NCBI GenBank assembly: GCA_965243565.1
Contig: OZ251571.1
Coordinates: 1,240,001-1,304,000 of the forward strand
DNA length: 64,000 bases
Direction: 5' to 3'
DNA from: CBDEVH01 sp965243565
GTDB lineage: Bacteria; Pseudomonadota; Gammaproteobacteria; Tethybacterales; Persebacteraceae
Positions 34,963-44,467 of the stretch are shown here, one piece after another (position 1 is the first letter of the stretch; each line of letters begins with the position of its first letter). The notes below the pieces were generated by a model. That model saw only the letters and a program-made list of their open reading frames with translations, was not told the origin of the DNA and made no database searches. A program made the translations under genes and the position numbers.

Positions 34963-36501
34963 ATGGAAAAAATATTAATCATTGATTTTGGTTCGCAGTT
35001 TACGCAATTGGTTGCACGGCGTGTACGAGAGTGCGGCGTTTATTGCGAAATACTACCCTACGATGCCACAGACGATGTTATTATTGCCTTTAACGCCAAT
35101 GCTTTCATACTATCAGGTGGACCTCAATCGGTTTTAGACAGCGATTCGCCCTGTATTAATCCGCTCTTTTTAACAGGTGACAAACCCGTCTTGGGCATTT
35201 GTTATGGTATGCAAGCGATGATTGCACATTTTGGCGGACAATTAAAATCAGATAAAACACGAGAATACGGCGGCACCACGGTTTACCCCCAAACAGACTC
35301 CCCCCTGTGGAATAGCATTCAACAAGACAGCCTTCGCGTTTGGATGAGTCACGGCGACAGCGTTGTCGCCCTACCAGAAGGGTTTAACACATTGGGCAAA
35401 ACACAAGAAGGCGTTATTGCAGCAGTGGCACACGACACCCTCCCTTTTTATGGCATACAATATCACCCCGAAGTACAACACAGCGACTTTGGCACGGTGG
35501 TATTGGACAATTTTTTGCAGATTATTTGCAGGCTAAAACGCGAATGGACAATGCCCAATTTTATCGATACCGAAATACAAAAAATACAAAAAACCATTGG
35601 TAACGAAGGCGTTTTACTGGCATTGTCTGGTGGAGTCGATTCCGCTGTTTTAGCCGCCTTACTACACCGCGCCATTGGTGACAAACTACACTGTGTTTTG
35701 GTGGACAACGGCTTGCTTCGCCAAGACGAAGCCCAGAAAATTGAAACTCTTTTTAACCAACAATTTAAATTAAACTTTACCGTTATTAATGTCCAACAAC
35801 CATTTTTTGATGCACTGGCTGGCATAACCGACCCCGAACAAAAACGCCACCGTATCGGACACTTGTTTATTCAAACATTCGAGCAACACGCCAAAAAACT
35901 AGGCACACAAGTGCAGTGGCTGGCACAAGGCACCATCTACCCCGATGTTGTTGAATCCGCCAAAACTGGCAAAGGCAAAGCCGTCATAAAAACACACCAT
36001 AATGTTGGTGGACTACCCGACACCCTTGCGCTGAAATTAATAGAGCCACTACGTGAGCTTTTTAAAGACGAAGTACGAAAAATCGGCAAAGAGCTCGGTC
36101 TAAGCGACGCCTTTATTAACCGCCACCCGTTCCCCGGTCCCGGACTTGCTGTGCGTGTATTAGGCGAAGTAACCGCCGAACGTGCCGCCATTGCCCGTCA
36201 TGCCGATGACATATTTTTACAAGAACTTTACGCAGCCGATGCCTATCAACAAACATCACAAGCCTTTGCTGTATTACTCCCCATTAAATCAGTCGGAGTT
36301 ATGGGCGATGGCAGAACCTATGAAAACGTAGTCGCCTTGCGAGCAGTTACCACCGATGACTTTATGACTGCCGATTGGACTCGTCTAAACGGTGATCTAC
36401 TTGCCCGCGTATCCAGCCGTATTATTAACGAAGTAAACCATGTCAACCGTGTTGTTTACGATATATCATCAAAACCCCCTGCCACCATTGAGTGGGAGTA
36501 A
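34963..36501 (+). CDS. guaA: GMP synthase (glutamine-hydrolysing) GuaA
   Basis: 512-residue GMP synthetase. The class I glutamine amidotransferase half has LGICYGMQAM with the nucleophile Cys and YHPEV with the His; the ATP-pyrophosphatase half begins with LALSGGVDSAVLAAL, and the C-terminal dimerisation part ends in PPATIEWE, the conserved end of the family. The ATG at 34963 (MEKILIIDFGSQ) is preferred to the upstream start. Forms an operon with guaB; no XMP or purine riboswitch is apparent in the 39-base gap. Confidence 0.97.
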   Translation: MEKILIIDFGSQFTQLVARRVRECGVYCEILPYDATDDVIIAFNANAFILSGGPQSVLDSDSPCINPLFLTGDKPVLGICYGMQAMIAHFGGQLKSDKTREYGGTTVYPQTDSPLWNSIQQDSLRVWMSHGDSVVALPEGFNTLGKTQEGVIAAVAHDTLPFYGIQYHPEVQHSDFGTVVLDNFLQIICRLKREWTMPNFIDTEIQKIQKTIGNEGVLLALSGGVDSAVLAALLHRAIGDKLHCVLVDNGLLRQDEAQKIETLFNQQFKLNFTVINVQQPFFDALAGITDPEQKRHRIGHLFIQTFEQHAKKLGTQVQWLAQGTIYPDVVESAKTGKGKAVIKTHHNVGGLPDTLALKLIEPLRELFKDEVRKIGKELGLSDAFINRHPFPGPGLAVRVLGEVTAERAAIARHADDIFLQELYAADAYQQTSQAFAVLLPIKSVGVMGDGRTYENVVALRAVTTDDFMTADWTRLNGDLLARVSSRIINEVNHVNRVVYDISSKPPATIEWE

Positions 36502-36595
36502 AACCCGCCCCTACATATAGACCAATCGCAAAAACTATTTGTAATGACGCTCGTCTTGTGGCATTGACCGACACAACATGATGATTTTTAAATCA

Positions 36596-37033
36596 CTACT
36601 TTTTTTCGTCTTGATAATCTTCTCTATTCCAAAACCGATTGGGATTGGCGGTATCGCTATAATTTTTAGCACGTGTTGACCAACTTTCGGTTATATAAAT
36701 AACCGGCTCTTCGGCAATGTGTATTTTAAATAATTTATCAATAATCGATTGTAATATTTTTTCATCGAAATCAATGGTAAAAATTAATTCGACAACAGCA
36801 AAATCAAGCACGTTATTAACATCACCCAAATAAGCACCAGTAACAGGGCGAAAATTTTGCGTTCCTACAGCAGAATGAAACGCCACATTTTCATAACACC
36901 CATAACGCAACGGCACAATTTCTGTGAGTGCTGCCAATGTTTTTTTAACATCGGGTTGTGGAATATAAGTGCGAATTAAATAACCATGACAAAGCGTTGC
37001 GTTATTTGATGTAAAATCTTTCAAATGATTCAT
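36596..37033 (-). CDS. NIF3-like (PII/CutA-fold) small protein
   Basis: 145-residue soluble protein. The central ~100 residues (YLIRTYIPQPDVKKTLAAL, then GCYENVAFHSAVGTQNFRP with a GA-containing turn, and IHIAEEPVIYITESW) correspond in order to the small ferredoxin-like domain that is inserted in NIF3/YbgI proteins and also exists alone as a ~100-residue protein; the usual HPYEEPAY is seen here as IHIAEEPVIY. Function of the stand-alone form is unknown; metal or nucleotide binding is possible by analogy with the PII/CutA fold. The first 15 and last 20 residues are extra polar extensions. Monocistronic. Confidence 0.6.
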   Translation of the reverse strand: MNHLKDFTSNNATLCHGYLIRTYIPQPDVKKTLAALTEIVPLRYGCYENVAFHSAVGTQNFRPVTGAYLGDVNNVLDFAVVELIFTIDFDEKILQSIIDKLFKIHIAEEPVIYITESWSTRAKNYSDTANPNRFWNREDYQDEKK

Positions 37034-37200
37034 TATTTTTATCTTTTTTTTATGCGATTAATATGCCCGATTACCAAGCAATAAAGTTAACTATACTTTA
37101 TTCAATCGTCAAATATTTTTATTTCTTGTAAAATTTCCTTTATTTTTGTCTTGCTTTGCTTAAATCTAAAGCACGACAATTGTTTTAAAATCAAACCACC

Positions 37201-38202
37201 ATGACAAACATAAAATTAACAATTGATGCTGCCACCGATCTTGCCAAACAAGCATTGCAACGCAATAATACATCACCCGATAATGCACTGTGCGTAGCCA
37301 ATGCATTGGTACAAGCAGAAATTGAACACCAGCAAGGGCATGGCTTGTGTCGATTATTAAGTTACGCTCCCCAAGCCAAAAACGGCAAGATTAATGGCGT
37401 TGCCAAACCCACTATAAATAATATTAGCGATGCCCTATTTTGTGTTGATGCACATCATGGCTTTGCTTTTCCGGCATTGGATTTAGCCATTCAACAAATC
37501 GAAATAGTCATCGATAAAACAGCCATTTGTTTGGCAGGCATTACCCGTTCTCATCATTTTGGACAAGCCTCTCAAATCGTCGAAAAACTAGCCAAAAAAA
37601 ATTATTTGGCAATCGTACTTGGCAATACTCCAAAAGCCATCGCACCACCCCCTTCTAAACAACCATTATTGGGCACCAATCCCATTGCTTTTGCCGCACC
37701 CATCGGTGGTATAGACAATCACCCACCCCTTGTTATTGATATGGCATTGTCAAATACTGCCCGTGGAAAAATTATTATTGCCAAACAACAAGGGGAAAAA
37801 ATCCCACTGCATTGGGCTTATGATAAAAATGGCAATGCGACAGATGACCCAACACTGGCACTTGACGGCATGTTACAACCGTTGGGCGGCAACAAAGGTG
37901 CTTTGCTGGCATTAATGGTAGAGGTGATGAGTGCGGCACTGATGAACGGGCATTTTGGTTTTGAAGCGTCTTCACTTTTAAATGATGAAGGTGATGCTCC
38001 CAATTTAGGGCAAACAATTATTGCCATTGATCCACATCGTCTCAATCCTAATTTTTCCGAAAGAATGATTGTTTTGCGTGATACCCTACAACAAAATGGA
38101 GTGCATATAGCAGGGTCAAAAAAAGCAAGTTATCACCAACACGCACAAAAATATGGCATAGAGATTGAGGCGGCATTGCTACAAAAAATTCTTGCTCTTT
38201 AA
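37201..38202 (+). CDS. Ldh-family (malate/L-lactate/sulfolactate-type) oxidoreductase
   Basis: 333-residue NAD(P)-dependent oxidoreductase of the Ldh_2 family (malate/L-lactate dehydrogenase, YiaK, sulfolactate dehydrogenase, piperideine-carboxylate reductase). Conserved segments are AEIEHQQGHGLCRLLSY, ITRSHHFGQAS with the catalytic His, and LGTNPIAFAAP for nucleotide binding. Which 2-oxo/2-hydroxy acid or imine it uses cannot be decided; sulfolactate would match the sulfur-oxidising context. The ATG is only 9 bases after a TAAAAT hexamer (37186-37191) and lacks a ribosome binding site, so the transcript may be leaderless. A 167-base spacer precedes it. Confidence 0.85.
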   Translation: MTNIKLTIDAATDLAKQALQRNNTSPDNALCVANALVQAEIEHQQGHGLCRLLSYAPQAKNGKINGVAKPTINNISDALFCVDAHHGFAFPALDLAIQQIEIVIDKTAICLAGITRSHHFGQASQIVEKLAKKNYLAIVLGNTPKAIAPPPSKQPLLGTNPIAFAAPIGGIDNHPPLVIDMALSNTARGKIIIAKQQGEKIPLHWAYDKNGNATDDPTLALDGMLQPLGGNKGALLALMVEVMSAALMNGHFGFEASSLLNDEGDAPNLGQTIIAIDPHRLNPNFSERMIVLRDTLQQNGVHIAGSKKASYHQHAQKYGIEIEAALLQKILAL

Positions 38203-38251
38203 TTCTTTTATATCTGTCTCAATGCAATAAGACAATGGCATATTTGATACA

Positions 38252-38782
38252 ATGAGAACGATGATATATCGTTGGATTATTTTATTGAGTTGTTTTTTAT
38301 TGTTGCCTGCATGTGCGCAAAACACATCTGTTACGGACGAAAGCCCCATTAATTTAAATCAGAAAACGCAATGCCCTAGCGATAGCAGCAGCGGCAAAGC
38401 AGTTGATTTTAAGACACTGAAAAAAGGCAATGGTGGCACAAAAAACAAAAATCTAGTTGTTTTTAATAGTCAAAGTGCGTGGGATACTTTTAGCCAATCG
38501 CATAATGCACACTTAAAAATGACAGTTGATTTTTCGCAGTTTAGTGTCATTGGTGCTTTTGCAGGATTGCGTAATACTGGCGGTTTTAGTATTACCATTA
38601 GCGAAATTATTGACTTAGATGAGGTATTATTTATTCGTGTTTCTACCAAAAGACCCAAAAGCGGTAGCCTTGTTACTATGGCACTGACCACCCCTTTACA
38701 TATTGTCCAAGTAAAAGCCATTGGCAATAAGCCCATTATTATTCAGATGAATTCTCGATGTTATGTACCCGCCGCTGCGTAG
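38252..38782 (+). CDS. PrcB-domain lipoprotein
   Basis: 176-residue predicted lipoprotein. The signal peptide ends with a lipobox LLPAC with Cys21 as the lipidation site. The mature part matches the PrcB C-terminal domain type: a Trp-containing SAWDTF, the VDFSQFSVIGAFAG strand, NTGGFSITI and a final TTPLHIVQV. The family is found as an accessory subunit of a Treponema protease complex and as stand-alone lipoproteins of unknown function. Its last 44 bases overlap the 3' end of hemW on the other strand. An ATG at 38261 is an alternative start. Confidence 0.75.
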   Translation: MRTMIYRWIILLSCFLLLPACAQNTSVTDESPINLNQKTQCPSDSSSGKAVDFKTLKKGNGGTKNKNLVVFNSQSAWDTFSQSHNAHLKMTVDFSQFSVIGAFAGLRNTGGFSITISEIIDLDEVLFIRVSTKRPKSGSLVTMALTTPLHIVQVKAIGNKPIIIQMNSRCYVPAAA

Positions 38783-39965
38783 TCGGCGGTGGCGTATCGG
38801 GCAGCAGCTCAATTAATATATCGTTTAAATACAGCAAGCCTTTGGCGGTTGCTTGCAGCTTTTCTAAACTGTCGTAAAGCAAACCATTGTCGATGGCTTG
38901 GTTAATTTTATTTTGCATTTTTGTTGATGGTCGTCCAGCTCTACTGTGGACAGTAGCGATGTCTATGCCGTCTGTCAGTCGCAAGGCGTTTAGCAGACAG
39001 TCAAATATGGCTTGGTCACCTCTTTGTCGATATTGACTGCGGATTTTATCGGTCGCTTCCATATACAAACGCGGATTTTTAATTTTTTCGATGCGGTGAA
39101 TAGTATCGTGCGTGGTTATTTTGCCATGAGCACCGGCACCGATACCCAAGTAATCACCAAATTGCCAATAGTTTAAATTATGCTGACACTGGTTATTTTG
39201 TGCGGCATAGGCAGAAATTTCGTATTGTGGGTAGCCGTTGCTAATAACGTATTGATTAACGGTGGTGGCGATGTCAGCAGCGAAGTCGGCACTGGGTAAG
39301 TGCTGGGGAGGCTGTTTATAAAATGGGGTATTGGGTTCTAAAGTCAGTTGGTATAAAGACAAATGCGTCGGTTTATAATCAATTGCCGTGGCAACATCCG
39401 CCTTTGCCATGTCGATGGTTTGTTGGGGCAAGGCGTGCATTAAGTCAAAATTAACATTGTTAAAAACATCAATAGCCGCACGACTGGCACGATGTGCGCT
39501 ATCGCCATCATGCAACCTACCGAGTGATTTTAAACTATCATTATTGTAGCTTTGTACGCCAAGTGATAAGCGATTGATCCCCGCTTTTTTAAAGTCCGAA
39601 AATTTTTCAATATCGGATGAATCAGGATTGGCTTCGAGCGTTATTTCAATAGTCGGTGAGATGTTAAATAGTAGTCGCAACCGCGACAATATGTCATCGA
39701 TACCAGCGGGAGAAAATAAACTAGGTGTGCCACCTCCAAAAAAAATGGTTTGCACTCGTCTGCCCCAAACCATTGCCAATGAGGTTTCTATATCTTGTTG
39801 TAAGGCATCAATATATTCTTTTTCAGGCAGATTGCTTGATGTTACATGCGAATTAAAATCACAATAAGGGCATTTTTTACCACACCATGGCAGGTGAATA
39901 TATAAACTTAATGGTGAGTTGGTTGAACGGCTGCTTAAGAATTGAATACTGGATTCGTCAGACAT
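38739..39965 (-). CDS. hemW: Heme chaperone HemW (radical SAM, HemN-like)
   Basis: 408-residue radical-SAM protein that binds heme and passes it to target proteins. Cys28, Cys32 and Cys35 in WCGKKCPYCDFNSH form the CxxxCxxC cluster motif, and GGGTPSLF is the SAM-binding glycine motif. The HNLNYWQFGDYLGIGAGAH stretch and length separate HemW from coproporphyrinogen dehydrogenase HemN, whose extra N-terminal residues are missing. It starts 4 bases after rdgB in the fmdB-rdgB-hemW run, the usual rdgB-hemW neighbourhood. Confidence 0.92.
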   Translation of the reverse strand: MSDESSIQFLSSRSTNSPLSLYIHLPWCGKKCPYCDFNSHVTSSNLPEKEYIDALQQDIETSLAMVWGRRVQTIFFGGGTPSLFSPAGIDDILSRLRLLFNISPTIEITLEANPDSSDIEKFSDFKKAGINRLSLGVQSYNNDSLKSLGRLHDGDSAHRASRAAIDVFNNVNFDLMHALPQQTIDMAKADVATAIDYKPTHLSLYQLTLEPNTPFYKQPPQHLPSADFAADIATTVNQYVISNGYPQYEISAYAAQNNQCQHNLNYWQFGDYLGIGAGAHGKITTHDTIHRIEKIKNPRLYMEATDKIRSQYRQRGDQAIFDCLLNALRLTDGIDIATVHSRAGRPSTKMQNKINQAIDNGLLYDSLEKLQATAKGLLYLNDILIELLPDTPPPTTQRRVHNIENSSE

Positions 39966-39969
39966 TGCA

Positions 39970-40572
39970 TTAAATAATCTGGCGTTTTGTCATTTGCATT
40001 AGTATGTGCCGCAATGATTCACCACGGTGGCTTACTTTGTTTTTTTCTTGCAAGGTCATTTGTGCCCCTGTTTTGCCAACAGTCGCATCTAAAAACAAAG
40101 GGTCATAACCAAAGCCGCCATCACCCATCCGCTGTTTTGTAATCGTGCCATGCCATAAACCTTCGGCAACAATCGGGGTAGGGTCGTCCGCATTGGCGAT
40201 ATAAATAATGCAAGCGTAATAATAGGCTTGGCGATTATCAATACCTTGCATGGCAGCCAATAATTTTTGGTTGTTACTTTCATCGGTGGCATTATCGCCA
40301 CTGTATCGAGCAGAATAAACGCCCGGGGCATATTTTAAAGCAGGGACGACCAAACCCGAATCATCCGATAATGTGGGCAATCCACAGATTGTGGCAACGT
40401 GACGGGCTTTGGCAAGTGCGTTTTCGACAAAGGTGGCATACGGCTCGAAGGCACCTTTGATGCTTAATTCTTCTTGTGTTTGCAAGATTAAATTGGTGTG
40501 GGCAAATGCTTGTTTTATCTCGCGAATTTTGCCTTTATTGCCGCTGGCAATAACCAATTTATTTGTACTCAT
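39970..40572 (-). CDS. rdgB: dITP/XTP pyrophosphatase RdgB (HAM1 family)
   Basis: 200-residue non-canonical purine NTP pyrophosphatase. The N-terminal LVIASGNKGKIREI with the substrate Asn/Lys, LPTLSDDSGLVVPAL with the metal Asp, and GDGGFGYDPLFL near residue 150 are family signatures. It removes ITP, dITP and XTP from the nucleotide pool. The ATG at 40572 (MSTNKLVIASG) is preferred to one five codons upstream. Member of the fmdB-rdgB-hemW transcript. Confidence 0.94.
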   Translation of the reverse strand: MSTNKLVIASGNKGKIREIKQAFAHTNLILQTQEELSIKGAFEPYATFVENALAKARHVATICGLPTLSDDSGLVVPALKYAPGVYSARYSGDNATDESNNQKLLAAMQGIDNRQAYYYACIIYIANADDPTPIVAEGLWHGTITKQRMGDGGFGYDPLFLDATVGKTGAQMTLQEKNKVSHRGESLRHILMQMTKRQII

Positions 40573-40596
40573 ATTACTTGTTATCAATCAGATTTT

Positions 40597-40998
40597 TTAA
40601 CCGCTGCTTTTTTGCTTGCTTGTTTTATCACTTGCTTTATCATTTGCTTTATCAGCCCCGCCTTTGCTGTCTTTGGCAGTGTCAGTGGTTTTTTTGTCTT
40701 TGCCGTCTTTGCCGTCTTTACTATCTTTATTGTCTGCTGTGTCTTTTGTTTTGGATTCTTTCGCAGCATCATCTTGGCTATCGGACGATTTTTTATCATC
40801 GGCTTTTTTGGGTTTGTCTTTAAAGTCGGTTGCATACCACCCTGTTCCTTTGAGCTGAAACCCTGCTGCCGATATGAGGCGTTTAAACGCTTGTCTTTTT
40901 TTACACTGCGGACAAGTCTTACTGCGAGAGTCAGTATAACTTTCTAAAAGGGTGTCTTCGTACCCACAGGCTTTGCATTGATACTCATAAAATGGCAT
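40597..40998 (-). CDS. FmdB-family zinc ribbon protein with charged tail
   Basis: 133 residues. The first 60 are an FmdB-type regulatory zinc ribbon: MPFYEYQCKACG with the first Cys pair and CPQCKK with the second, ending in LKGTGWYATDF, the usual family motif. Beyond that, residues 63-133 form a low-complexity Lys/Asp/Ser/Ala-rich tail (for example KDSKDGKDGKDKK) that is disordered by composition. Family function is unclear, sometimes linked to regulation. First gene of the run to hemW. Confidence 0.82.
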   Translation of the reverse strand: MPFYEYQCKACGYEDTLLESYTDSRSKTCPQCKKRQAFKRLISAAGFQLKGTGWYATDFKDKPKKADDKKSSDSQDDAAKESKTKDTADNKDSKDGKDGKDKKTTDTAKDSKGGADKANDKASDKTSKQKSSG

Positions 40999-41084
40999 GG
41001 TTTAAACTCTTTTTCTATTTAATGTAAAAAATCAAGTTGGAATTATACCGCTACCCATTGGCAGTGCAGTGTTAAAATACGCCA

Positions 41085-42005
41085 ATGACAGATGGGATTG
41101 TTTTAATTGATAAACCAGCGGGGTCTTCTTCGGCTTATTTTTCGCGAAAGGTAGGGCGGTGTTTTGGCGAAAAACGGGTTGGACATGGCGGCACTTTAGA
41201 TCCAATGGCAAGTGGCTTGTTGGTGGTAATGATGGGACAAACCACAAAATTATCTCGCTTTTTATTGACGGGAGACAAACAATATATAGCGACTGCTATT
41301 TTTGGTGTTGCTTCGACGACGCTAGACAGTGAGGGCGATTTAACTGTTACAGCAGCAGCACCAACAGATTTACAAAATGTGTTACAAAATGTTTTGCCAC
41401 AGTTTGTGGGAGATATTACACAGCTGCCACCGATGACCAGCGCCATTAAACACAAAGGGCGCAGGCTATATGAATACGCGCGTAAAGGCATCGAGGTAGA
41501 AATAAAGCCACGCCCTGTTTGTATTCATGAAATTGAGTTACTTGGTGTCAATGGCAATAGTGCGCAGTTATTGGTACATTGTAGTGGTGGTACTTATATT
41601 CGGTCGTTAATTCGTGACATCGGTGCGGCGGTTGGTTGCGATGCTTATATGTCGGCATTGCAACGCACTGCCAGCACGCCTTATAGTTTGGATGATGCCG
41701 TTACGTGGGACACCTTAGAAAACGCAAGTCCAATTGAAAAAGAAGCGTTGTTGCAAGATGGCAACCGCTTATTATTGCATTTGCCACCTTACGTATTGCC
41801 ATTGCACGACATACAGCGGTTGGGGCAAGGGCAACGTTTATTCATCGATTTTATTGCGGGTTATTTAAGCGATGAATCGCCAACTGTCTTTAGAATCGTT
41901 GATGAAAACAACCGCCTAGCAGGGATTGCACAATATCACCAACAAGTGATGAATCCAATTTACCTATTTCATTGGACGAGGATAGCGTATAAATCACCGC
42001 AATAG
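41085..42005 (+). CDS. truB: tRNA pseudouridine-55 synthase TruB
   Basis: 306-residue pseudouridine synthase that modifies U55 in tRNA. The catalytic Asp39 lies in GHGGTLDPMASG; the GIVLIDKPAG start and KQYIATAIFG segment are typical, and the C-terminal PUA-like part is present. In many gammaproteobacteria truB follows rbfA; here it is separate, 33 kb from the nusA-infB-rbfA operon, and precedes the alanine dehydrogenase gene by 66 bases. Confidence 0.95.
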   Translation: MTDGIVLIDKPAGSSSAYFSRKVGRCFGEKRVGHGGTLDPMASGLLVVMMGQTTKLSRFLLTGDKQYIATAIFGVASTTLDSEGDLTVTAAAPTDLQNVLQNVLPQFVGDITQLPPMTSAIKHKGRRLYEYARKGIEVEIKPRPVCIHEIELLGVNGNSAQLLVHCSGGTYIRSLIRDIGAAVGCDAYMSALQRTASTPYSLDDAVTWDTLENASPIEKEALLQDGNRLLLHLPPYVLPLHDIQRLGQGQRLFIDFIAGYLSDESPTVFRIVDENNRLAGIAQYHQQVMNPIYLFHWTRIAYKSPQ

Positions 42006-42071
42006 AGTAGAATCTCAGAATAATTTTTTAAATTTAATGAATAACAAGAGAATACCAAGGAGAAAAATTTA

Positions 42072-43184
42072 ATGAACATAGGCATCCCAAAAGAAATTAA
42101 AAACCATGAATACCGTGTTGGCATGACACCTGAATCCGTTGCGCAATCAATTGGTGATGGCCATGCTGTTATGGTCGAAAAAAACGCCGGCGAAGGCATT
42201 GGCGCAAGTGATAATGACTACAAAGCAGTTGGTGCAAAAATTGGTGCTAATGCAAAGGCAGTTTTTAATTTTGCTGATATGATTATTAAAGTAAAAGAGC
42301 CACTTGCCCCTGAAAGAAAAATGCTTAAAAAAGGACAATTATTATTTACCTATTTGCATTTGGCTGCTGATAAAATTTTAACCAATGAACTATTAAAAAG
42401 CGGTGCTACTTGTATTGCTTATGAAACCATCACCGATAATCGTGGTGCCTTGCCTTTGTTGGCACCAATGTCAAAGGTTGCAGGGCGTTTGGCATCGCAA
42501 GCGGCGGCTCACTATTTGCAAAAATCAGTTGGTGGCAATGGTAAATTAATTGGTGGTGTATCGGGTGTATTACCAGCCAAAGTGCTTGTTATTGGTGGCG
42601 GTGTTGTCGGTCGTAACGCTACCCGCATTGCTTTGGGAATGGGTGCTACTGTTACCGTACTCGACAAAAGCGCTGAAGTTATGGATTCATACGTTGCAGA
42701 GTTTAACGGCAATGTCAGAACATTGTATTCTTCATCCGCCAACCTTGCCGCTCAAGTGGCTGACTCTGATGTTGTTATTGGCGGTGTTTTGTTGCCGGGT
42801 GAGGCAGCACCTAAATTGGTAACCGAAAAAATGATTAAATCCATGCGTCCCGGTAGCGTTATTGTTGATGTTGCCATTGACCAAGGTGGCTGTATTGCAA
42901 CTGCCAAGGCTACGACACACAAAGACCCGGTCTATACCAAGCATGGCGTGATTCATTATTGTGTTGCCAATATGCCGGGCGCGGTACCACATACCTCAAC
43001 CTACGCATTAAACAACGTAACCTTGCCTTTTGCCCTAAAACTAGCCAATAAAGGCTGGAAGCAAGCGGTTAAAGACGATGTCAATTTGCTAAACGGTGTC
43101 AGTGTGGTTGATGGAAAACTCACTTGCCCACACACTGCAAAATCGCTTAAACTCAAGCATACCCCTTGCGCTAGCCTATTATAA
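42072..43184 (+). CDS. ald: Alanine dehydrogenase
   Basis: 370-residue NAD-dependent alanine dehydrogenase that interconverts alanine and pyruvate plus ammonium. The substrate residues Lys75 and His96 are visible in IKVKEP and YLHLAADK; GGGVVGRNATRIALGMGA binds NAD; MPGAVPHTSTYALNN is the conserved C-terminal region. A strong ribosome binding site (GGAGAAAAA) precedes the ATG. Six bases separate it from the glutamine-synthetase-like gene, suggesting a nitrogen-metabolism operon with that gene and ridA. Confidence 0.96.
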   Translation: MNIGIPKEIKNHEYRVGMTPESVAQSIGDGHAVMVEKNAGEGIGASDNDYKAVGAKIGANAKAVFNFADMIIKVKEPLAPERKMLKKGQLLFTYLHLAADKILTNELLKSGATCIAYETITDNRGALPLLAPMSKVAGRLASQAAAHYLQKSVGGNGKLIGGVSGVLPAKVLVIGGGVVGRNATRIALGMGATVTVLDKSAEVMDSYVAEFNGNVRTLYSSSANLAAQVADSDVVIGGVLLPGEAAPKLVTEKMIKSMRPGSVIVDVAIDQGGCIATAKATTHKDPVYTKHGVIHYCVANMPGAVPHTSTYALNNVTLPFALKLANKGWKQAVKDDVNLLNGVSVVDGKLTCPHTAKSLKLKHTPCASLL

Positions 43185-43190
43185 AACTCA

Positions 43191-44450
43191 ATGCCCATTA
43201 CCAATGACCCTCGCTTAAACGTAATAATCCCCGATTTACACGGGGTATTACGGGGCTTATCTGCTCCCCTTCGAGACAAACCATCATTGATAGAGGGCAA
43301 GCCTTTGTATTGGTCATCTTCGCTTTTTTCGTCCCGTTTTGATGGTGGTGTGAGCGAAGGCGGTCTTCGGGGTATTGCTTATGGCGACCCGGACTATCCT
43401 TGTTATTATATTGCCAATAGCTTACAAGCGGTAGGCTGGGATGCTGGTGACGAACAAGCCGTTTTTGCCATGTATTTACCCGATAGCGAACCAGATTACC
43501 TCGACCCTCGCCATGTGCTTGCTTATGTACTCAACACGCTTAGCAATGACGGCATTGACGTAAAAATGGCATGTGAGTTTGAGTTTTATTTGTTGGATGC
43601 CAATCATAACGCTGTTGGCAATGCGCCTTTTTGTGAACTCTATTCATTGGATGCACTGGCTGAACAACACGACTTTTTTTCATTACTAAGACATAGTTGC
43701 AAGCAACAATCGATTGAAATCGGCAATATTATTTCCGAATACGCCCCTGGTCAATGGGAAGTTAATTTAAACCACACCGATCCATTAACAGCGTGCCTCG
43801 AAGGTATTTTATTACGCAGAGCGATTCGTACTTGTGCCAAAAAAACAAATCAAACCGCTACTTTTATGGCAAAACCTTTTTCGGGTACATCTGGTAGCGG
43901 TATGCATATTCATGTGAGCTTATACAAAGACGGCAAAAACTTACTCACCGATAAAAATTTGCTAGACAATGCCATTGCAGGCGTACTCGAAGCTTGTGCA
44001 GAAAGCACTTTGTTTTATGCACCGTTTGATAATTCCTACCGCCGTTTTATGGCGGACAGTTACGCCCCAATCGCCATTAATTGGGCGGTAGAAAGCCGTG
44101 CTGCTACCGTTCGGATTCCTCATGCTGACAGCGAAAACAGCATTCGTTTTGAACACCGTTTAGCAGGTGCAGATTGCAACCCGTATTTGGTGGCAGCAAG
44201 TGTTTTGGCTGGTGCGCATTGGGGACTAAATAACAATGCCACTCCACCGCCAGCAGGACAACCCCACGCCAAGTCACTGCCCATGACATGGCACGCAGCA
44301 ATTGCCGCTTTTGAATCAGCCACTATCCTCCCGCACTATTTACCGAGCGATTCAATCAACAATTATTCTCATGTAAAAAAAGATGAATGGCAGCGACATC
44401 GTGCTTTAATAACAGAACATGAAAGAGCCTATTACAGTTGTATTTTATAA
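43191..44450 (+). CDS. Glutamine synthetase family protein (GlnA-like ligase)
   Basis: 419-residue member of the glutamine synthetase fold, shorter than housekeeping GlnA (about 470) and lacking the adenylylation-site Tyr context. ATP/metal motifs such as EYAPGQWEVNLNH, the GSGMHIHVSL motif with its His, and RFMADSYAPIAINW are present. Such proteins are often gamma-glutamylpolyamine synthetases (PuuA-like) or related amine ligases; the adjacent ald and ridA suggest amine or amino-acid catabolism. The real substrate is not deducible from the sequence. Confidence 0.85.
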   Translation: MPITNDPRLNVIIPDLHGVLRGLSAPLRDKPSLIEGKPLYWSSSLFSSRFDGGVSEGGLRGIAYGDPDYPCYYIANSLQAVGWDAGDEQAVFAMYLPDSEPDYLDPRHVLAYVLNTLSNDGIDVKMACEFEFYLLDANHNAVGNAPFCELYSLDALAEQHDFFSLLRHSCKQQSIEIGNIISEYAPGQWEVNLNHTDPLTACLEGILLRRAIRTCAKKTNQTATFMAKPFSGTSGSGMHIHVSLYKDGKNLLTDKNLLDNAIAGVLEACAESTLFYAPFDNSYRRFMADSYAPIAINWAVESRAATVRIPHADSENSIRFEHRLAGADCNPYLVAASVLAGAHWGLNNNATPPPAGQPHAKSLPMTWHAAIAAFESATILPHYLPSDSINNYSHVKKDEWQRHRALITEHERAYYSCIL

Positions 44451-44467
44451 AATAAAGGAATCCACCT

